From Sapria himalayana (taxonomy: Eukaryota > Streptophyta > Magnoliopsida > Malpighiales > Rafflesiaceae), in NCBI GenBank assembly GCA_029783825.1, contig JAREIK010001332.1, positions 62,001 through 126,000 on the forward strand: DNA of 64,000 nucleotides, given 5' to 3'. How positions within the stretch are numbered: the stretch's first letter is position 1; each line of letters starts with the position of its first letter. The notes beneath the pieces were generated by a model. The model was not told the origin of the DNA. It made no database searches and saw only the letters and a list, made by a program, of their open reading frames with translations. Positions 37,850 to 50,256 of this stretch are shown piece after piece. The translations under genes were made by a program, and so were the position numbers.

Positions 37850-39600
37850 TTTGTGAGGTACACTAACAAACGAAGTCTAGCGTATTATCTCATGACCCGT
37901 ATAATAAGTATGAAAAGTATTAAACATATATTTTTATTAAATTAATTTCAATTTTTTTTTTATAAAATAGTTAAATACTAAGATGTGTAAAAAAAATTAT
38001 CAAGTAAAATAAATACAATAGCAAATAAAGATAACAAAACAACTTAAATCATTTCGAGTCTCAAGTCTATTAGGTCCCCAAATATTTAAGTGAATCATAT
38101 CGAATTAATCTTTTATCACACAAGTATGACAATTAAGATAAGATACTCTCGTATGCTTTCTTATTGACAGACCTCGTGATCTAATATAATGATATCTCTA
38201 ATATAAAGATTCAATATTCTTAGCTTGATTAAAGTATTATAACCAAGTCTAAATTAAACAAGTAATGATTTAATGATACTTAAATACTTAGTAGAACATA
38301 TAATTATAAAATAAAAAATATAAAAATCATTTTGCTCAATTTCAAAAAAAATTGTCCTTAAAATTATTTAATTTTATAAAATTATATCAATATAAAAAAT
38401 GATACTATAATCAGATTGATTAGCAAGATAAATCATAGAAGATAAGTTATTTGAGCATCCATGAATAAATATAACATGAAAAAAAAATATCAAGTTAAAT
38501 ATTATCAATATCAAAGACTTTAGGTATTTTATTAATAGTTACAGTAATATTCAAATAATAAAAAGAAAATATAACAAAGATAAAACAAATGCTTGTGATA
38601 TTATCATTTTATCCTAAGTCAAAAACTCAAGAATTTAGAGTGAGAAGATGAATAATAAGAGCTATATACATGAAAAATAGAAAATAATTATTATATTCTT
38701 ACTAGTAAATAATTTTGTATACTTCTTTCTATTAATGATTATTATGCCAGACATTTTTAGAATAGAGATCGATAACACTACATGTTATCCAGAGATAGAG
38801 ATAAACTATCTAGCAACTCTAAAGTATTTTCACTCTTCTTATAGTGTATGCACATTACTAAGAACCTCTTGCCACAACCTTACTTTGCTTGGGTCTCTGC
38901 CTACCTCATCCAAATACATACTAGATGATCCGAGAAATTTTTATTTTTCCATATACAATAAGAAAACCACTACCCAAGCACTGCACAATTGCTACACATT
39001 ACAGCACCACTGTTGCACATGCCAAACACTACTGTTTAACACCATTGTTGCACACATCTATTTCTATTGTTCACCACTAGCACTCACATATTGCACACCT
39101 CAGGTCACACTGCACAACGCAGTTCATGCACGCACAACACACAGTTGTACACTACATTGCACCCAATGTTGCACTTGCAACTACTGTTCATCGCACGCTC
39201 ATGCACAATCCCTAACATCACATTGCTCAGCACAGTTCACACACACACACATTGTACACCTCACATCACACTTCACTATGAGGTACACATTTTCTGCTGC
39301 ATCTGGCAGCACAGCTGTGGCTTATAGTGAGGGACTCTAGGTTGGGTGTGAAACCTTAACTCGAGAGAACTCTAGCCCTGATATCATGTGAAAACACAAC
39401 CTAAAAATAATAATAATAAAATTCTTAAATGAAAGTAATATTATAAAAGGGGAATCCTAATCCTATAAACAGAAAAAAAGAATTCGATACAACTAAATAA
39501 CAACCATTTATTTATTCTGTGCTTATTTCAACATTAACATCTCTTGTGTATTGGAAATTCATGCGCTAATTTGAGAGAAAGTATAGGGTTTCAAAATTAA
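37850..39600 (-). mobile_element. Ty1/copia relic, minus strand, leader and 5' LTR
   Basis: Blocks shared with the 10850-13450 relic (for instance AATATTCTTAGCTTGATTA at 38217). A CACAC/TTGCAC-rich leader at 38960-39300, PBS-like CCCTGATATCATG at about 39378-39390 and LTR-like sequence after it. A 201-codon plus-strand open frame over the leader is His/Thr/Cys-rich low-complexity sequence, and I do not regard it as a gene. Confidence 0.5.
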
Positions 39601-39946
39601 AAATATTTGAAAGATAATAATATCGAGATGATTGATAACCTAAAAAATCTGTGTTACATGTATTTGTTGGAGATCATATTTTAATATAGTAAGTACATTT
39701 ATCCAAGTACAGTAGGTTTCAAGTTGAAAACTCATCAAACATAGTCTCTCTAAATTTCATAGATAAGATTATCAATGTATTAACTTCTCACATACCTCAT
39801 AATAAAGTATGAACCTTATCCACTAGATATGAACATTTTGTGACTAAGTAGTCCACCTATCAGATAATATAAATGAGATGCATGTAAGATTTTAGAGTTT
39901 TTACAATCCACATTTGGTGCCAGGTATGTCTCAAATGAAAACATGC

Positions 39947-40045
39947 CAGTTGACAGGGGTCCAGCCATGTGAAATTGCCATTTCTTGTGCTCTCAGTACA
40001 AAATACTTGTATGCATCATTCACAGTCCGGTTGTGATCCTGAAGC
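39947..40045 (-). CDS. HEXO: Beta-hexosaminidase exon (AYKYFVLRAQ...GWTPVNW)
   Basis: 99-nt exon reading G-CTT-CAG... to ...GTC-AAC-TG. It encodes DHNRTVNDAYKYFVLRAQ and ISHGWTPVNW, a GH20 segment with the conserved VNW at the end of a strand of the barrel. The acceptor is TGCAG at 40050-40046. The exon must stop after AAC-TG (39947) to keep frame with GAG-GAA of the next exon. The intron then begins GCATGT at 39946, a GC rather than GT donor. Reading on without splicing meets TGA within five codons. Confidence 0.85.
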
Positions 40046-40263
40046 CTGCACTTAGAAAAAAGCAATTTTATTTTTTTATTCACTTCAAAATAGAATCAAT
40101 AATTAATAAAGTAACTGATGGATAACATTTCTATTTACAGGTAAAAATCATGAAATATACAGCTCAACAACACTGACAAAGTAAATTTTTTTTCCATCAA
40201 TGTTATCAAAACCAAAATGGAATACGTTACTAACTAAAAAAATTTAACATCAACAGAACATAC

Positions 40264-40297
40264 CATTTTTTCACAGGCAGAGTAGAGCTCCAACAAT
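40264..40297 (-). CDS. HEXO: Beta-hexosaminidase micro-exon (CWSSTLPVKKW)
   Basis: A 34-nt exon reading AT-TGT-TGG... giving CWSSTLPVKK and ending TG. It is flanked by acceptor ACAG (AG at 40299-40298) and donor GTATGT at 40263. The TG joins the G that opens the next exon to make Trp. The family has a Cys-Trp at this point directly after the GDEV-x-T block, so the order and content fit. It is separated from the upstream exon by about 21.4 kb. Confidence 0.85.
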
Positions 40298-41872
40298 CTG
40301 TCAGTCAAATCACATTGTGTCAATAATAAAGAAAACATAATTACATACATCAACTACATGTAGTAGTGTGAGATCATGTAAATGAGGCAGCAAACAGAGA
40401 AAGAAGGCAACTATTGCAGAACAATTCTATGATTTAATTAATTTGAGTGACAGTTATTAACAACGGCATTATCTTTCAAGATTTTTGCCCTCAGAAACTG
40501 CAAACTACTGAGTACATCATTGTGCAGCATGCTCTCCAATAATTATGAAAAGCACACATTGGGCATATGTAGTCCTGGCCAATGGGGTGCAAGCGAAGCC
40601 CACACATGGTGCCTCGCATAATCCTCGGCAAGGATATTATTATTTGAAACAAATAGATTTCTATTATCCCCTGTACAAACATTATTTTGACCATATAAAA
40701 TATATTGACAACCTTCTTAATATCAAAGAATATTGACTTACTTGGCAATGCAAGATGTTCACCTTACAAAGAGGTTGTTTGTTAACACTTTCATCGTGTT
40801 TACCCATTTGCACAAAAAAAAAAAACCACCCCAAAATGATATTTACCAATTCAGACTGATCAGATAATTAATAAGCAAAAAATAGGAAAAAGTGTGACGA
40901 ATATTATTCTAATAATTGTGTGCTAGAATACCTCAATATTTTGTTTAAAAGGATATACAACTACAATTACACTAAGATTTCAATTAACTTATCGCATTTT
41001 AATGAAATCCCTCGAAACCAAATTAAAATATGTTTAGATTTTTTATCATTCCTATGCATTTATTCGATTTGATGGATGCACCAAACCAGTTAACTGTCTG
41101 ATCTTTTTTATTTTTTTATTTATAGTGTTAGAATATCTCTTTGCAGATGAATAGAAGTTTTTTTTTCTGTATTACATTTTCAAATCATGGGGTTTATTAT
41201 TTTCACATGGCATTAGAGTGAAACTAGCAGACCCTAAAAGTGCATTCAATGTGTGTGTGTGTGCAGTGGAGTCAACATCGACTATGTCAACAAGGTGTGT
41301 GTGTGTGTGTGTGTGTAATGTCAATGTTTGCTACATTGACATGGTGGCAGTACATGCAACAATGCCAACCTACTGTTGGAATCGGTGCAATGCATCTGTA
41401 ACGATGATGCATGATGCGTCAACGTGATAACAGTATGCATGTCACAACACCAATCCAGTGTTAATTATCATGTACCAATCAATTGAAATTGATTTGTTTA
41501 TTATTTTATATTATACAACATGCAAGACACCATGAGATAGAGGTGGGAAAAGGTCCATACTGACCCGGCACACCTTCTAAAGAGGGCAGCCCAACACGAC
41601 ACAGTAGCTCGGTTTCAACCCTGATCAAGCCAGGTTGGGCAGGTCCATGTATCAAACCCAACACAACCCAACCTGTGGGCGAAACTTTTTACCTAGTCTG
41701 ACATGCAACTAACCCAGTCCAGCCTGAACCAGTCTAGGCTTGCCTGGGTGAGGTCTGCGCAATATACTAGCCTATTCCAGGCTGCCTGGACTGGTTCAGC
41801 CTCTAGGTTAGCCTGAGTGCAAAACATGCAAGCCTAGGACTAAAATAGGCTAGTCTAGAATCATTCAGGGTG

Positions 41873-41874
<2 letters not shown>

Positions 41875-41914
<40 letters not shown>

Positions 41915-41920
41915 TGTGTG
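41875..41920. repeat. (TG)n microsatellite
   Basis: About 46 bp of TG dinucleotides with one interruption (TTTG), inside hAT-A copy 2. A shorter TG run lies at 41295-41317. Confidence 0.95.
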
Positions 41921-42635
41921 TAATTTATTAATTAATTATATAATATATAATATATGAAATTTACAAAAAAAAACTTAAAAACATTTAAAAATATATTTCC
42001 TTTAAAACTTTAATATAAACTAAAAAATATAATATAATATGAAATTCTTCTTTAAAATGATCTAAGTAAGTCATTCACAATCTCATACCTTTTAAGTAAT
42101 TCATCAACTAACTTTAATGATTACTTCATATATAAACACGTAATTTCGAGTCTCAGATATCATAAAGTATAAGAATTAATATAGTTGATAAGTAGTTATA
42201 CTTTTAGTTTCATAAGTATCATACTCGCACAAATTAACATATGATTTTCTCATGTTTTACCGATAAGAACCATATATGTAAAAACAACTCACTAGGAATG
42301 TTACCACCTTATGAGTCATAATATACTCATATATATCTTAAATATTATATATCACCATCATCTTAGGTAAAGATACGACTATCATACTAAATATGAAACT
42401 CTTAAAAAAATATTTTATATAATAAGTATCCTAATTGAGAACTAGTTCTTCAAAGATATATATAATAAATTAATAAAAGTAAAAAAAACATAAGCAAACT
42501 AAATGAAAAATGACCAATCAGCCATTAAATATCGAATGTCCGAACCAAACAAATTAAAATTTCAACGTAATATATAAATAAAGCATATATTCAATAAAAA
42601 ATAAAACATCAAAATCAAAAAACAGTAGATCATTA

Positions 42636-44655
42636 TTAATCGTGAATCGGCATATCATAAAAATTATCAGCCGCAACATCAAGATCAGTATCATATGGAT
42701 CATCGTCATCAACAATCAACTCCTCCGTTTTCGCAGTAGATGCGGCTGCAGTCCATGTCTCAATCTCAGCTCCAGCATGATCATGGATGCTAAACCTCGA
42801 ATCCTCTCAATCCTTCAAACAAGCCAAAGCATCAATAATATCTGAACGTGATCTCGATCTCCTATCTAAAATCATGTTCACTGCAACAGAAAAAACAGAC
42901 TTTGATGCTACGCTCGATACCAGAGGAGTCAGTAGATCATGTATCATCCTAGATAGCACGGGAAAGATAGACTCATATAATTTTCACCACTGTAATATAT
43001 CAAGATTCTTAGTATCAGAATGTGATAGGATTGAGCAATAATTGATATCTAAGTATCGAAAAAGCTTTCTCCTATGTGATGGTCCACTCCTACGTTTCTC
43101 CCTCGCTAGCTAAATAGAAAAATCATCATCTCCGAATAAGGTATCCATGTTTGTAATCACAGTCTTATTACTACCATCACAGTACCTAGTATTATAGTAT
43201 GTGAAACATGTCAGTTAACTTCTCGTGAATGAACTCTTCATGTGGCTCTTCCAGGTTCATGCACGAGAAAATATAAGTCAGGGTGTTTTCTACCCCTTCC
43301 ATCTTAACCCTAGGGTCCATACATGCAGCGAGGCAATAAAGAGATAGAACGGTGGACCAGTACTTTAAGTACTTTGTTTCCATCTCTGCAACCATATGGT
43401 TAAATGTCAGGACATCTCGATACTTCTTAAACATGCTACTAATATTGTATATGCACCAGAGTTCAATCAGTGTCGTCAATAATAAGTTCATCACTCTTAC
43501 TATTGACGTAATCAGATATCATGTGTTCTTATCCAACACATGATTCCAACATCATGTACGTGTAATTTTAATGATGTCTCACATCTGATTAGAATTTCTC
43601 ATTCTTAAGATTCGCAGACAAACAGAGACTGTCAAACTCTTGTTGTCTGCGAGGAGTGCGAATATATTTTAGTATATTACGTATATTATCCAAAGCAGGG
43701 AAACACGACTTCATACCCGCTTGAACAATCAGGTTAATCACGTGACACATATATCTGATATGAAAGATATTTTCTAATGGTGCGTCTCTAATATTCCTAA
43801 CAACATATTGATCGCTACTCCATTATTATATGCGTTATCAAATGTAATACTAAAAATTTTATTTTGAATTTTATATTCCCTAAAAATTTTCATCATACCC
43901 TCAAAAATGATCAGGATATCATGAGAATAAAAAATCTTAGAGAATCCTAAATTTTTTTTATTCATTGTCCAGTTAGAATCTACATAGTGGCTAGTAAGAC
44001 ATGCATAAGATGATTCATCGTGACTTGTCCAGATATCGGACGCCACGGACACCACTCCACTATATACCATAAATTCATTAATTATTTTTTGTTTTTCTAA
44101 CTCATACAATTTTAGTATGTCATTCCTAGATGTGCACCTAGGAATCCTATGATAAGCATGCTGAAAATATGTCAGCATTATGCGCACTATCCTTGGATCT
44201 TCTGAAAATCTGATCGGAAGACTCATTAAAGTGATAAGTCTGGTCATGTTGTCCCCACCGAACTCGCTAGAGTATATGAAGGGAATAAACTTTGAGACTG
44301 TACTCGATCCAGTCTCAAAAAATACAGTGCTAAGTTGAATTTACATAGGATCTAATTGATTATGTTTTTTAGTGTATAATTCGGCATGTTTCTTAAGGTG
44401 TTCAGTCTCAAATGAACTCTTACATGTTAAAAGTCTCATACAATATTTGCACTGTGTTTTTTCTTCTTCCTCACCCCGAATATTTTTTTGTTTTATTATA
44501 TTAAAATGAGTCAAAACTATAGAAATCTTCATAATTTTTTATTTTTTAAAAATTTTGGTTGAAACGACTGGAGAAACCAAAATTTCAGCAGCCTCAGACC
44601 TCTGTGTAATGTTTTTATTTTCTAAATTTAAATATGTTTCATTAGTATTTGTCAT
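42636..44655 (-). pseudogene. hAT transposase pseudogene, second copy
   Basis: Homologous to the 5439-7562 frame: starts MTNTNETYLNLENKN at 44655, has a BED-like segment (TQCKYCMRLLTCK then HLKKH at about 44440), GVVSVASDIW and FSITFDNAYNN blocks, and ends DNFYDMPIHD with TAA at 42638-42636. It is broken by frameshifts, several stops and an internal deletion near 43460 of roughly 120 bp relative to copy 1. The TAA at copy-1 codon 358 is also present here (context KF-stop-SDV near 43590). The copy-1 stop at codon 341 is CAA here. Confidence 0.85.
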
Positions 44656-45445
44656 TTTTTAGGAGTTTTGTTAATCAGGACACTTATTTAGAGACTAGAT
44701 AATAAATTTTAAATTTATCTATTTTAGGTCTAGAGAGAGAGACTATAGAGAGAGAAAATAAAAAAAAAAACTTAAAATAAATTATCCGGTAAAGCAGTGA
44801 AGTTTATCACGTGCACGGTGCACCACAGTCTAATTCATAATTTAAAACCCAAGTTGAGATTCCCGAAAAGCCAAGCTAAATGACGAAATCCTGAATCACG
44901 AGAGAGATAAACAAGATTTTTGAGAAAAAAATGTGAGATTTGAGAGAACAAATATTTATGAAAAACATAAATATTATAGAGAGTGGGGGTAAAATTTATA
45001 GATTAAAGAAAATAATTTTTTTAAGTCAATTTTTTTTATTTTTTATTTTTTTAAATTTTTTAGGGGGCAGAATCATGAGGACCGTTGGATTCTACCCCCT
45101 AGCCATTTGAGTTGAGATCCAATGGCTACAATTTAAATTTTTTTTTATTTTTTTTTGCATGTTTTGGGGGAAGGAGGGGGGGGGGGCGGGGGGAAATCAG
45201 GTCGGCTCGGGGGACCGCGGGTCGGATCTGATTGGACCCGACTCGTGGTCTTTTTTTGCGGGAGGGGAAAATCCCGTGCCTATGAGTTGTGCCACGAGCC
45301 ACCGAACCGTGCCAGGCACAGCACGAGGCTCAGTTGGCCTCGGCACGGCACGGGCTCAAGCATGGGATTTTCCTGTTACGAGCCGCCCCAGGCACGGCCG
45401 AACCGTGTCGTGTCTCATGCCGGGCCGGGCCGATTGATACCTCTA

Positions 45446-45743
45446 CTCAAAACATTAACTAGTCGAGTTGAGCAACTCATAACTTGACATGAAAAACTCA
45501 CGAGGAATACAAATATTGTATATAAAACTATAAAAGTTTTTTTGTTAATTTTATATCTCTACTTTAGGAGATGACATATATTATATAGCTCTATTTTTTT
45601 ATTCTTAAAAAATCATACATTTTCATTATTTATTTAGATATAAATATGTTTATTTTAAAAATAATTAATTTTCTTAAATGAAAAGATATAACAGAATAAA
45701 ATATTATTTTATAAATTATATTAATATGTTAGTATTATAAACA

Positions 45744-45801
<58 letters not shown>

Positions 45802-46066
45802 CATATATTTATTGTCCTATAGTTAAAAATATAATAATTAGAAGTACAAATGAAATGAGATATCTCACGAGCTACTCGGACTCGACTCGATCAAAACTCG
45901 ACCAAAACACGACTCGAGTAAGCTTGACTCAAGCTTGAGCTTGACTCAAAATGTTAACGAGTTGAGTTGAGCTCGACTCGAGTAAGCTTGAGCTCAACTC
46001 AAAATGTTAACGACTCAACTCCAGTTTAGTTGAACTCAGACTCGACTAGCATGATTAATACCCCTA
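45446..46066. mobile_element. hAT-C relic, right part
   Basis: The segment has the hAT-C vocabulary (ACTCGACTCGATC, GAGTTGAGCTCGACTCGAG) and ends with TTAATACCCCTA at 46066, comparable to TTACACCCCTA of the 29503-30224 copy. An AT-rich core with an (AT)n run lies in the middle. The left end is not found; the adjoining hAT-A copy 2 may have inserted into it. Confidence 0.55.
45746..45799. repeat. (AT)n microsatellite, about 27 units
   Basis: Uninterrupted alternating TA over about 54 bp. It can extrude as a cruciform and is likely length-variable. Confidence 0.97.
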
Positions 46067-47106
46067 AAAAGAATCATAACCATGAAGAATGATCATATTC
46101 AGATAATACTTTGTGTAACATTTTATATCCCAAAAGACATAGCATTGAATAATAATCATGATTTTAGTTTGAGTTATTTTGACTTTATAATTTTCTATAA
46201 CTAAACAGTTATAATTGTAAAAAGATTGTGAGTTATAATTTGAGACTACTAAGCCATATAAAAAAAGTCAAAGTACTAAAATATGATAATTTTTAGCATT
46301 AATGAGATACTTGGTTGCTGAAATATAAAATTACTATTATAATTATTTTAATTTTATGAAATGAGTATAACTGTAACTTCATGATATTATCATAACTATA
46401 AAAAATTTATCATAAAAAAATAAAAATACTAACAAGTTGATAGGATCATAGTATACTAAGTTATTACAATCAATTAGGTAAATTTCTACCAACAATAAAT
46501 GTTGAAACTATGCAAAACTTCAAACTCTATCACTCAATCAAACATCTCTAAAACTTATCAATTTCACAATTATTCATCAAAATATGTCAGAACTTCAAAG
46601 TCATGAAAGTAATCCATAAATATCATATTTTCATGTATACACAAAATCATAAATTATAAAAATATTTAGTAGTTTAAACAATAAATAGCTAGACATAAGG
46701 TTTTGCAAGAGTAATTAGAAGGATGGGGCTAACTAACTTGGATTTATATCTTTAGCTTAGAATGGGTTGTGTAAGCATATCATCTTTAATTTTCTTTCTT
46801 TATCTATTTGTTGGAGCTTATCAATTAGTAGTAGGGGAGGGGGAATCTAACTACCCCAAAAACTATTTTTTAGTAACTAGAAAGCAAGATTATCAAAAGG
46901 TTAATCACTAAGAATAAGAATCCAAATGTTGCATTTGAATCAATTGCTCTTACTCTCTTACTTATTGTCATGTTTAAACCACTAGTAAGTAGAGAAAGTC
47001 ATTAATTAGTTATATTTGATTATTTTAATGCTCAATATAATATTACTCTCAATAAATTATTATACCTAACAATAAATTTAGATTATATTGAATATAAAAA
47101 GAGTAT

Positions 47107-47876
47107 TGGGTTATTTGATAATGTACTTAAAATCTTCAAATCATTGAAAATTAAAATTTTAAATGGTTTGAAATTTTAAGTGCGATTGATAAAAAAATAT
47201 TAGAAGCTGAAAATTTTAAGTAAAAATTTATTAAAAATTTTAAGTTGGTTGAGACCTACTTAATGTTGAATGCTGTAACTTTTCAACAAATTTTTTTAAA
47301 AAAATTACCATTTTATCATTTTTTTCATTTCTTTTTTATTTTCTCATTCACACTACAGTTCAGTTTATAAATCTATCTTTATCTCATTCTTTCTCTACTA
47401 CCACAAATAATAACTTAACTTTCTTTCATGATTAATTTAAGAGAGAAAATAACAAATTAACTAATTGTTTATTAATTTTTATTTTTATATTAAAATTTTG
47501 GATAGTTTTAAAGAGTTTAAATTTCATTAGTTAGTTTTTAAATATTTTTTTTTGGATTTATAATTTATTTATAGATATATTTTTAGAGATTTTATTTTTT
47601 TGAATAATTAATAATTATAGTAAAAAAATTTTCATTAAAAATTTTATTTATGTTGGATAATATATAATACAATGATAATAAGGACAAATATATATAATAC
47701 ATCATTTTCATCATTTAGCATTTAAGTTATCAAATAATATATTTATCTTCAGTATTCAATTAATAGTAATTTATCAAATAGTTTTTCAATACAAATTTAA
47801 CACTTATAAAATTCAACTTTAATTTTTCAATACTTTTTTTAACACTTAATTTTTTTAATTTTATCAAATAGGCACT
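47107..47876. mobile_element. AT-rich MITE-like element (770 bp)
   Basis: Present in unit 1 but absent from unit 2 of the tandem duplication, so its ends are given by comparison. Termini TGGGTTATTTGATAA / TTATCAAATAGGCACT and flanks AAGAGTAT / AAGAGTCT (7 of 8) suggest an insertion with 8-bp duplication, hAT-like. Very AT-rich, no coding content. Confidence 0.75.
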
Positions 47877-49380
47877 AAGAGTCTCTGAGTAGGAAAATCT
47901 CATTCATACCCAAATGATATGGTAATATAAGAGTATGTAGTAGTACAGACTTATATTAAGCCAATAACTAGATCATTTGACCATCTAAGACAAAGTCTAT
48001 ACTAAGAGAGAGAGAGAGAGAGACATATTCAATTTTATTAGACTAGAGAAAAATCTAAGGAACTACAAAATCCTATTTTCAATCCCTTTGATATTGACCT
48101 TCCGATCACTTTCCGGAAGGAACATATGAGCTGCACTTAGCTCCTTATTTTATAAATTTTATCATACACTCATCTTGTTTCTTCGTTGTTTTTGTTTTAT
48201 TTTTTGTCTTGATTGTATTATTATACCTAACTTTCCTTTTAAGATATTATCTTAACTAGTATTACATCATTTCATTATGGGATATATTTTATTCACTCTA
48301 ATTAAACTTGGGAACTAATAACATGGTATTGAAAAAGATTTGTAGTTGATTGCATGTGAGTATTCATGTTAAAGATATATTCAAATAGAGGTGTCAAACA
48401 GGCTTAGCAGCCCAGTTCACATAATCATAAATTACAAAAATATATAAGAATATTGAGTACTTTAAACAACTAACAACTAGACAGGGGGCTTTGCATGGGT
48501 AATTAGGGTGACGTGGCTAGCTACCTTGGAATTATATCTTTAGCTTAAAATGGGTTGTGTGAGCATGTCATCTCACTCCTTTCTTTATCTATTTGTTTAA
48601 ACTTACCTTTAAGCAGTTGAAAAAAGAGAGTCAAACTACCCCAAAAACTATTTTATAAGTAACTAGAAAGCAAGATTATCAAAAGGTTAATTACTAAGAG
48701 TAAGAATCCAAATGTTACACTTGAATTAATTGTTCTTATCCTCTTACTTATAGTCATGCTTAAACCACTAGTTAGTAGAGTAAGATATTAATCAGTTAAA
48801 TCTAATTATTTTGATGTTCAATATAATATTACTCTCAATGAATTATTATACCTAACAAAAAATTGAAAGTTCCTAAGTAAGAAAAGTTCCTAAGTAAATC
48901 TCATTCTCTTACTAGGTTATATTGAATATAAAAAGAGGGAAAGTTCCTAAGTAAGAAAATCTCATTTTTACCCAAATGACATGAAAATATAAGAGTATGC
49001 AGTAGAACAAACTTACATTAAGTTAATAACTAGGAGATTTAACCATTTAAGATATAATGTCTAAAAAAAAGAGAGAGCGATATTCAATTTATTTGACTAG
49101 AGAAAAATCTACTAAAGAACTAGACAATCTTATTTTCAATCCTTTATTTTATAAGTTTTGTTATACTTTCATCTTGTTTCTTTATTATTTTTTTTATTTT
49201 ATCTTTATAATATTATGATACCTAAGTTTTCTTCTAAAATATTATCTTAACTAGTATTACATCATGTCATGATGAAAAATTTTTCAACCACTCTAATGGA
49301 ACTTGGGAAATAATAACATGATATTGAGAAAGATTTGTTGTTAATTGCATATGAATATTCATGATGAAGATATGTTTAAA

Positions 49381-49780
49381 TAAAGGTGTCAAACGGGCCT
49401 GGCGGCCCGGTTCAGCCATGCCTGGCTTGGTATGGCATGGTTTGGAATTGTGCCATGGGCCGGGCTGGGTCGTCCCATGGCATGATTCGTGCCGTGCCTA
49501 GCCGGACACGGCCCATGAATCTGGCCCGACTGTGTAATAAACCAGACCAGAGACCTAGCAGAATTATTTTAAAATCTACCTGGAAAAACAGAGTAAGACC
49601 CTACCCGACCCAGCAAGTCTAAGCACGAACAGGCTGGTTCATGCATGGTGGCTATTGGCTAACCACCAAGGCATGGGCAGGATCAAGGTTGAGCTAGCTG
49701 TGGGCTTGTCTAGGTGCTAGGACCAGTCTAACAACTAGCCATTGTTTGTGCTTGGCTAGCCTAGCATTGGCTCAAACTTC
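49381..49780. mobile_element. hAT-A fragment, left arm
   Basis: Starts TAAAGGTGTCAAACGGG and continues with GGCCCGG and TGGCATGG words of a hAT-A arm. No right terminus before the sequence returns to AT-rich DNA near 49780. Confidence 0.7.
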
Positions 49781-50256
49781 CACATACAAAATACATTACA
49801 TAGGTCAAAAAAAGTAATTAAAACATAAATAATTAAAAACAAATAAATTTTAATTTTAATTTAAAATTATATAACAATATTTAATACCTTAATGTTTTTT
49901 AAACGCAAAAAAAAAAATTCTACGAAAAAAATATAATGAATATGAAATATAAAATATAAAAATTAATTTTCTAAATTATATTTTTGATATTAGCACTGGA
50001 TCATAGTCACTATTTATCAGATATTAGACTTGACGATTTAAAATTTTGAATTTTTCATAAAATTGTAATATTATAATTTGTAGAGTTATGCATGACTTTT
50101 CAATCATTCAAAAATGTTAATAGTTCTAATATATTTGTTGTGAGAAGTATCTTCTTATTTTTAATTACTTTTGCTAATACATAAAAAGCAGAAAAAAATA
50201 AATATTCAATATAAAATATCATACAATTAATTCCCTAATATGATTGACAAAAGTAA

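Larger units (their letters stand above)
41538..45445. mobile_element. hAT-A element with transposase relic (copy 2), about 3.9 kb
   Basis: The right end GCCGATTGATACCTCTA at 45445 is clear. The left boundary is less sure: TAGAGGTGGGAAAAGG at 41538 is a possible terminus followed by a GC-rich arm to about 41870, but the flanking octamers (CCATGAGA, CTCAAAAC) do not match. It has a (TG)n run at 41875-41920, an AT-rich spacer, the transposase pseudogene, and a right arm with a G-run (45175-45192) and the GACCGCGGGTC hairpin (about 45212-45252), in the same order as the 4756-8358 copy. Confidence 0.75.
46630..49780. repeat. Tandem segmental duplication, two diverged units
   Basis: Unit 1 (about 46630-48418) and unit 2 (about 48419-49415) match along their length: AAATCATAAATTA..., TTTAGCTTA(G/A)AATGGGTTGTGT, GCAAGATTATCAAAAGGTTA, and an end with AAAGATTTGT(A/T)GTT...GGTGTCAAAC. 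Both end in a hAT-A left terminus (48386 and 49381). In unit 1 this terminus is cut off after about 33 bp and joined straight to the start of unit 2, the expected junction of a tandem duplication. The hAT-A arm after unit 2 (49381 to about 49780) has no recognisable right end. Unit 1 holds an extra 770-bp element. Confidence 0.85.

Noticed and set aside
38735..39340. A 201-codon plus-strand frame rich in Cys, His and Thr
   Set aside because: Low-complexity CACAC/TTGCAC leader of a minus-strand copia relic; no recognisable domain.
41538..41545. CCATGAGA / CTCAAAAC as target duplication of hAT-A copy 2
   Set aside because: The octamers do not match, so the left boundary of that copy is left uncertain.
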